Below, in pieces: positions 52,701 to 61,700 of a DNA stretch of 64,000 bases. Numbering within the stretch: position 1 is the stretch's first letter; the number at the start of each line of letters is the position of its first letter. The notes under the pieces were generated by a model. The model did no database searches and was not told where the DNA came from. It saw nothing but the letters and a program-made list of their open reading frames with translations. Source of the stretch: Arcuatula senhousia (lineage: Eukaryota; Mollusca; Bivalvia; Mytilida; Mytilidae). The position numbers were made by a program, and so were the translations under genes. The DNA lies in assembly GCA_963971305.1 (NCBI GenBank), contig OZ020306.1, positions 69,413,022 through 69,477,021 of the forward strand. The letters run 5' to 3'.

Positions 52701-55700
52701 TTATTTGTGGGGTACCAATTTTTGGAATTGGAACTATTTTGGAAGTAAAAATACAAATTAAACTTACTTCCTGTAACATCCAGAAATGTTTGTAGACTGG
52801 ATCCTGTTCCTACAGCATTAGTAGCAGTGCAAAGATAATTCCCTTCATCAGAAAACTCGGCTGAGGATATCGTCAAAGACGGGGAGTTGACCTGTGACCC
52901 TGATAATCTACCACCAATGGCAACATTCCTGAGTTGACCTCCGACGACCTTTTGCCATTGAATGACTGTATGAGTTGGATTGGCCGAGACGACACATTGA
53001 AGTGTGACAGTTCCACTGACCAGAACACTGTAACTGTTTGATAAGATCGCCACTGATGGGATACCTGTAATACATAGATGTGAATGACAAGATGTGTTAC
53101 AGAGAACTGTAAAATGGGAATTTTTCACGTCAGTTTTATTTGCCATTTTCATGTTTTACAAGCCCCAAATTTAACAGTTTGAATATATTTGTCTTTCATT
53201 ATATTCTATGGACAACAACATTTCAGCACAGACTAAAATTCAGTCCTCCTACTGTGAAAAAAAGACAGCACAAAATTTTCTCACTTTACATCAAAACATT
53301 AAAACAGTGAAACTTAAGAAATTCCCTTTGGAAATAAAGAATTTGAAATAAAGACACACCCTAGGTTTTTACACATTAAAATGTGTAGAAATCAATCAAA
53401 AGGACTTGAAAACCATTTTGGTTTAGACAGTTTTTCCACTTTATCAGGGTTTGGATAAGATATAAAGTTGAATGCTTCTCATAGGCAACACGGCAAACAA
53501 TCATTTGAACACTATAACTTCCATGCATTTACATCCCATTTACTCAAGATAAAACCGAAATTGAAAAAATTGCCCATCTACAAACACCAAATTTTTTTCT
53601 GAACATTGAAAAAAAAATTATTTGTAAGGCCTAGGCAATATCATAGTGGTCTTAATTCACCAACCTCCAGCAACATCCACAGTCGTTTGAGCACTCTGAC
53701 CCGTACCAACTCCGTTTGTAGCTAAACAGATGTACGACCCCTCATCATTCAAATTCACATTATTAATTGTCAAGGAGGGAAATTGTACGGTAGATCCATC
53801 ATATTTCTGGTTGCTATTGGCAACATCGATTCTTGTTGCATCAGTCCCAATGATCTTATCCCAGTAGACTAGCGTATGGATGGGGTCTGCTGTGACTGTA
53901 CAGGTCAAGGTCACTGATTTGCCGTAATCCACGTTGTATTGTCTTTGAGGGACAACAACAGAAGGAATATCTGAAAAGCGTAGATTTTTTATTCTTTCGA
54001 TAAATATCTTTATATTAATTGAACAATTGACCTCCATTTCAACATGTTCAATAACAATTTCAATATAAAATACAATGAATAGCAATATTTGAAGTAAAAC
54101 TTTATGCAAATAAGGATCTGTTGTTTCTAGTATGTCACTGCAACTACCATATCTTTAGCTATAATAATGGATCTTCTAATTAACTTGTCATAAGTACATT
54201 CTAAAACAACATACTGTGGTTTCATTATTATTCGTAGGGTATCAATTTTCGTGGTTTTCATGGGTGGCCTTGACTCATGAAATTTAACACCATAAACAAA
54301 AAGGAAAGTGAAATTGATATGTATGCTTGAGACATCAGAACCACAAATTCAAATCGACAACTGATTATTTTTTATTAAACCATGAGAATTGGTACCTACA
54401 CAAATAATTGAATCCAGAGTATTTCTTTAGAGGACCATGATAAACATCAGACATATTTTTGACGATTCTAATTAAAAGAACTTACTTCCCAAAACATCTA
54501 ATACAGTTGACAATGACTGTCCCATCCCAATGCTGTTCTCGGCAAAACACGAATAACTGCCCTCGTCATTCAGATTGGCATTACGTATCACCAGTGACGG
54601 CTGGGAGACTGTAGAACCGGAGTATTTGTTCTGGTCTATCACAACCTCAGTTGATTCACCGTTAACTGTACGCCTCCAGTACACTTTTGTATGGACTGGG
54701 TTTGCCGTGACGGTACAGCCTATAGTGACGGTCTGACCAAAGGATACAGAGTATTTTGGTAATGGAATGGAAACAATTGGTGGCTCTGTGAAAATAAAGG
54801 AAAATTTGGTTTTAAAATGTGATTATTTTTTTTAATTACCAGAATGAAAAAAATGTTGACTTTACAAACTCAACAAATATATTTCATTTATTTCTATTTC
54901 ATGACATTTCTTTTTTGATTTTCTGTTTACAGACATTTAATATTTTATTCATTTCCATTGTCAATGTTTTTAATAATAGTGACGTCTTTAATTTTGATAC
55001 CAAAATGTCTACTGAAGGCTACCAATTGAATTTATATGTACCCTGATGACGGTACCCTAGGCACCAAAACTAGTCGGTAATAAAATAGACATTGCAAAGG
55101 TGTTGTTGTCATTTTACTTGGTATATTTTTTAAATTGTACACAAATAATTTGGAATATTCTTTCTTTTAAACTGTTCTTTTTTTAAGATTAAAACTTTTT
55201 TCCTTCAAAATTTCCTTTTATGAAATTTTACATTTTTTTTAATTTTTCCCCTTTTTTTTTCTATCAAAGAACTTTAAATTCATACTCTGCAATTTCTTTA
55301 AAATAATGAGTTATCCCCCCTTTACCAACATTTTGAAAACTATTCAATTTTTACCCATTAGTTCAAACTGTCAGAAAGAATATATGTTATGACACAAAAG
55401 ACAAGACCTTAAATTGGTCAATTTTATACTGATGTATCTTTATAACATCCACAGAAACGATGATTTTTGTTTTTCATACTAATGTGTTTTCAACCTATTC
55501 AAGATGTATTCAAAACCTATTCCAAATATTGATGATATATCACTTACGGCCAAAGACGTCAAGAAAAGCTTGAGAGCTCTGACCAGTTCCAACAATATTT
55601 GTTGCAAAACATCGGTAATTTCCTTCATCGCTAAAATCCACATTGTTTATCGTCAAAGAAGGATCCACAGTGGTGGAGCCACTGTACTTCGATGGATTGG

Positions 55701-58700
55701 TTGATGAGCCGATTCTGATGACTGTTCCACTGATCTCCCGTTCCCATTCTACCGTTTGAGCGAAAGGATTGGCCGTTACGGTACAGCCAAGGGTGATACG
55801 ATTTCCCACCAAAACTTGATATGCAGATGAGCTAATACTGACTATAGGTACATCTAAAATACACAGAATTTTTTTTTAGTTCTATTTACAACTTACATAA
55901 TTGAAGCAAGTTCATGAACATTGAAAATGTTTTTAATTGCTCAAACTTACTTCATAGAGTTTAAATACTGAATTGTTCATTGCTTGTTGGTGACAATACT
56001 TTAGCCATTATAAGTGTAAAAGTTTGAACTTATATAATATGTAATGGTACAATTAATCTTTTGTAGTCAATCAGAAAGATATCTGTATAAAAAAGTAATG
56101 CTGATTGCTGAAACTTGAAAAAAGTTTTTTTTTTAATTGGAAAATGTCTTCAAAAACAAATTTCAATAATCATTTTACATGAAAGCACATGCATGTATTA
56201 TGTTTTGGATACATAAATTCAAGTTTACTTATTGTTTAGAATTGGTTAGTTCAGTTCTTCTGCCCTTTCATCACTGTTTCAAGTTTAAATTTTGAAACCA
56301 AAATTAAGTCACCCCTAATTTTAATATTTCTTGTCTTATATAGTTTTCATATGAATAAATGCTTTTCACCCACAAAAACGCAGGTCTTTTCTTTAAAGAA
56401 CACCACAAGACATCATTTTAATTGAGCCATATAACAAATCCCCTTTTTATTTTCTAACAAAACCACAGACGATTAATATGACAATGGTTCAGCAACAAAG
56501 GATTCCCTCAGTTCCAGTTTTCATTGAGTACACGGACAATGGTTAAGTACTAATGAATTAGGTGTAAATAGAGTGGACACAAAGAAAACATTACAGAGAA
56601 TTTGTTACATTGTTATTTAAATTTTAAAACAGCTACAAATGAAGGATTAAATGTATAAATTTTAGGTGGTTAAATGGTTATACTTAAAAGTACAAATAGA
56701 GGTTGGACATAAATATGGTATTAACCTAAGTCTATAAAAAGAAAATCAAACTACATGTAATATTCAAATACTGTAAGAAACTTAATACATGTAGTAAATT
56801 AAGCAATTTAAGCAGAATTTTATAGGTTTGACAAACTTAATACCCAATGCATGTAGTTAATTTAGCCCATACCCGTAGCCAGGGGGGTTTTGAGGGTTCG
56901 GACCAACCCCCCTTGGACGAAAAAATTGAAAAATATAGGTAAAAACAAGCTGAAATTTGGTTAAGCACTATCAAAAAAAGGAATATCATGAAAATCGGAC
57001 CCCCTTAAAAAATTCTGCATACGGGTATGTAGCCCTAAACTTATAAGAACATATTTTGAATGTCTCATGTTTAACATACTTAAACTCCAATTGTTCCATA
57101 ACAAAATGGTGATTGTAATGTTACTCTGCAAAATTTGTACTTACGGTATTAAATACATATAGTTTGTATTTTAAAGAAGCTATATGATCATTGAAAAATA
57201 TTTTAACAAGGTAAAACACATATTCATTTATTCTAATTGTCTTTTACGACTAAAACAAATATCAAGAGGCTGATTTAAGCAGTTTCTAAAAAAATGCCTA
57301 CCCCCATAAAAAAAACCAAATTGCTCAGTTTGACATTTTTCATTTTAAATTCTGGATTTTCACTTTGTTCATGAAATCAATACAACATGCTTTTCAAATA
57401 TTATTAGTGTTAGACTTAAATGCTTTTTCTTAATCTTTAAAATAAATCCATGTGCCCTAAGGATAAAGGGCACTTCATTGAAATCCTATTAATTGTAAGC
57501 TGTATGGAGTAATGCAAATCAAAGTTGTTCAACTCAGACAATCTTTTTCCTTATATGACCCAGAAATTATATCTAAAATTCTTTTAATTAAACATTCGAT
57601 TTGTAATCCTTAATCGAGATTCATAAGCAAGAGGTCCTAAAATCATAGAAATCTTGTTTTGGGTTGCATTTTTTTGTTGTTGTTGTTGTTTAGGCCATAA
57701 TAAAATAATTCCTAGATTCTCATCCAAATTTAAAATATGGGACAGCGGGCAAATTTCATTTCTATTTTCAATCCATTTTGAGAAAATATGCTGTCATTTT
57801 AAAGAAAAAAGTAAAAAAAAAAAAAAACGACATATTTGCCAAAAAATCAAAATAATTCTTTTTGAGGCAGCTGAAAAAATCAGGACGGGAGTGGATGAGA
57901 ATCTAGGATATTTTTTATATTGGCCTTATTCTGCTATTTCATAAAATACTAGTATATTAATAAACATTCAAAACTTAAAGATTTTATTCCTATAAGTAAA
58001 GGTTAAAGAATAATAAATAATTTAAAAAACATGTAACTTTCCATGCAAAAGGTTAATAAAAAGTATCAATAACCCTTGGGAAAAAATTACATAAGCTTGG
58101 TCTTAAAAGATGTTATAAGTTGATTATACCACAGAAAAAAAATCACATGTTAGTAAAATCAGCTACAGTCTATGGTTATATATATACCAGAATGTAGAGA
58201 AGTGTCTTTTATAATACTGTGGATTCATTTATTTTTGTGGTACCAATTTTCGTGGTTTGATGAAAACTGATAAGTTTGTGGATTCTTAAATTTGTGGTTC
58301 GGAAATATGCAGAAAATAAATCAATGTCAAATTTTTCATTCAAGTAGGGTATCAATTTCATGGATCAAGGCCACCCACAAAAACCACGAAATTGATACCC
58401 CACAAATAATAATGAAACCACAGTATATACAACACCAAACGACAGCCTACATATACAGTACACTACACATCAAATCAAGGACTACACATGTTCACATTTA
58501 TTTACTTACCACCAAAAACATCAAAATTAGTCGAATAACTCTTGGAGGCACCAATCACGTTTACTGCGCCACATTAATACATCATCTCATCCACAAGGTT
58601 ATCATTCAAAATCATCATCGACAGATCATTAACATTGAGCCAGTGTACTTTAAAAATATCGCTCCTGTACAATTCAGTATAAGTGGTTCCATCTTTGGTT

Positions 58701-61700
58701 ACGGTCCAATAAACACAAATCACGACGGAGCTCTGGTAATAACTTATTTGAGTGGTACATTTTCAGAATAATCTCCCGCATAAAGATTTTTTTGTATCAT
58801 GACAACATTGAGACATTTTTCAGAGGACACGATTTTTATTACATTTCATACTGTTATGTGTACATAAAATATATTATATAACATTTTTTAACTTCAACAG
58901 CATTATTATTTCCAAACTTTTTCATTAATCACACTTTTAAGCATTAATTGGATTTTACAAAATTAAGAAGCCTGTGTCCAATTCTTTTACAATGTTTTGA
59001 CCAAATTTAGATATTTCATAATCAAATATGCTCAAAAGATTTATAATGCAAGAAAATAATATAAATAGAAGCTTCCACCTCATAATTATAATAAACTTTA
59101 CTGCTGAAAAAACTGTAAAGTAATGATATTTATTATGCTGAAATGATATATAGCAGTTTGTTTTAATATTGATATTTTTTTTTGAAAAAATAAACTCTGA
59201 TAATGCTTTCAACTTCTAAACATAACAAAATCCCCAATACCCCATGTGAACAAAAAAATCAGTGATTTGAAAAGCATGCAGTGAATATAAACAGCCACAT
59301 GACCAACCTCCAGTTACGGTCAAGGTCGTATCCTGGCTGAATCCAGTTCCGACAACATTGGTAGCAGAGCAACGGTAATTGCCAGAGTCGGCCGAGACGG
59401 CATTCAAAATCGTAAGCGAAGGATTAGTGACAGATCCGCCGGAATACTTGGAAGCGTTGCCAATATTGAGCGTGGAAGGAGAACCATTGACGATTCTCTG
59501 CCATGTGACGGTGTTGTGGGTCGGGTTAGCATTGACGGTACATTCCAACGTGATTGTATTCCCATACAGGACACTGTAGGTTGGTGATCTGATATTTACT
59601 GTAGGGATACCTGGAAAAGAAAGTTGTACATTGTATAATTTATTTTTCGTGGGGATAAAATTGGATTTTTTATTTTGAAATACACTCTTAGTATTTTAAA
59701 TTTGTGGGGACTAAATTAATCATGGATTTCTCTTGTCCAGGAATGAAAAATCAAATCTCTGCTTCTACAGGTTTTTGTCATAAGATGAGAGCATTATTAT
59801 GGAGGTGTATGTTTGTGTGTGTTAGGAGTATGGCGCCTAAGCCATACTGGCCTTGGTTGTCAGTTTAAATACCTGGTAGAGAAACACAATTTGTTAGCTA
59901 CAGGTATAAAGGTTGGTGATGCGTGTTGATTAAGATTATGTCTCTCATGCCTATCTCATTATTTCATTAGCAAATGAAAAAACAATGTAATATTACCAAA
60001 TATATATTTCTCTTGCATGTTTTAAAAGTTTGTGGAAAATAAAATGTCTTGATTCAAATCCAAAAATGTGACTTATCATAAGAACATGAATTACTAAAGA
60101 GATATACTTTCATTGAAAAACTTGTTGAAAATTTATGTAGACAGTTCTAGTTTCTTTAAATGTAACTACATTTAATGTTCTCTTAAGTTTAACACAAGTC
60201 TAAATTCAAATATGTGAGTATTTGGTCTATTCTATTTATCTTAAGTTATCAATATTTTTATTGAGGGGGAGGGGGTCCGCCATTTTGGGACAAGTGAAAA
60301 CCTACTTCCAGTGACATCCAGTTGAGCCGTCTCACTGGTTGATGTTCCAGCGATGTTGGTAGCAGTACAGGTATAGCTAGCCTCATCACTCTGTTCTATA
60401 TTTAGAATGGTCAGTGATGGATTTCCCACGCTGCTGCCTTGGTATTTCCCGCTGTTGGATGAGACATCAATATTAGTCGTCTGTGCCCCGATAGTCTTCC
60501 TCCACGTGACGGAGGAAGCCGCGGGGGAACCAGTGACGGTACAGCCCATCGTCAGACTGTTTGTGCCGAGCACTGCCTGGAATGACCTCTGGGCAATTGT
60601 TACACTTAATAAACCTGAAAGAGGATAAGAGAAATATTAAAGATTTTGTTGGTGGGCAATTCAGAAACTTAGTCACAGCATAATCTTTGCTAAAATGTAT
60701 TTTGCATTGATCAGTATATCATTAAAAAAAATTTAACATTTGTAGGAAAACGTTTCTTTGTCCAAAATCTCTTACTTAGATAACAAGTGTGAAGTAAAAT
60801 TTACCCCAAAAAATAAATGTTTGAAAAAAGCCTATATTCAAACAATTGAATACTGTGGATTCATTTATTTTCTAGGTTTCCAATTTTCATGGTGTGATGA
60901 AAAAGGACAATTTCATGGATTCTTAAATTTGTGGTTCTGATGTCTGCAGCATACAGAACAATGTTAAAATTCCTTTTTGTTGATATAAATCAAATTTTGT
61001 AGGCAAAGGCCATCCACGAAAATTGATTCCATACGAATTTAAATGAAACCACAGTGAAACATTGAATCAAATGAAAATGTAAGAAAAATGTTGACTAAGC
61101 CTAGTCTAACATATGATAGCGTGCTTAGACTACAAACTACAAAAGCGTGCAGAAAAAGACTGTTGTCAACTTGAATACCTCATTCACTGAACATCTGGTG
61201 GTATTCTTCAGACTTTAAAATTGAAACTATTTTTGTACAGAATGAGTTCAACAGAATATTGTTCAAATGAGTTTTCAAGTTAATATCATCTGGAAAACAT
61301 TTGGGACAGACAGACAAACAGCACCACTTCATCTAGCAGGGTATAAAAAGCTAGAAATCTGTGGCTAATCCATTACAGTACACAAACTTATTTAGGTAAA
61401 ATTCACTTTAAATGTGTTTAATGAAGTTAAAACTTCTCGTCTTTAGGGAAGAAAATGAGAGGTGGAGCTTTAAAAACAATGCACAACATGCAATAATTTG
61501 GAAAAAAGTGTTGTGCATCTTCTTGGTACATTCTTGATTATTTCTAACGTTTGGTTTAGGAGTTTAGCATTAATCAAACTTGTATACACGAAAAGCAACA
61601 TTTCAATGACTTTTTCTCATGAAATCAAAATTCTAATGTCTATATTTCTCATATAGACCTCTTTCTACTGACTCTGAGGCCAGTTTGCCATTTTCAGCAA

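Noticed and set aside
57654..57944. Open frame of 96 codons on the plus strand in an intron
   Set aside because: Low-complexity Lys/Cys-rich translation across poly-A and GTT runs, antisense to the gene, with no domain.
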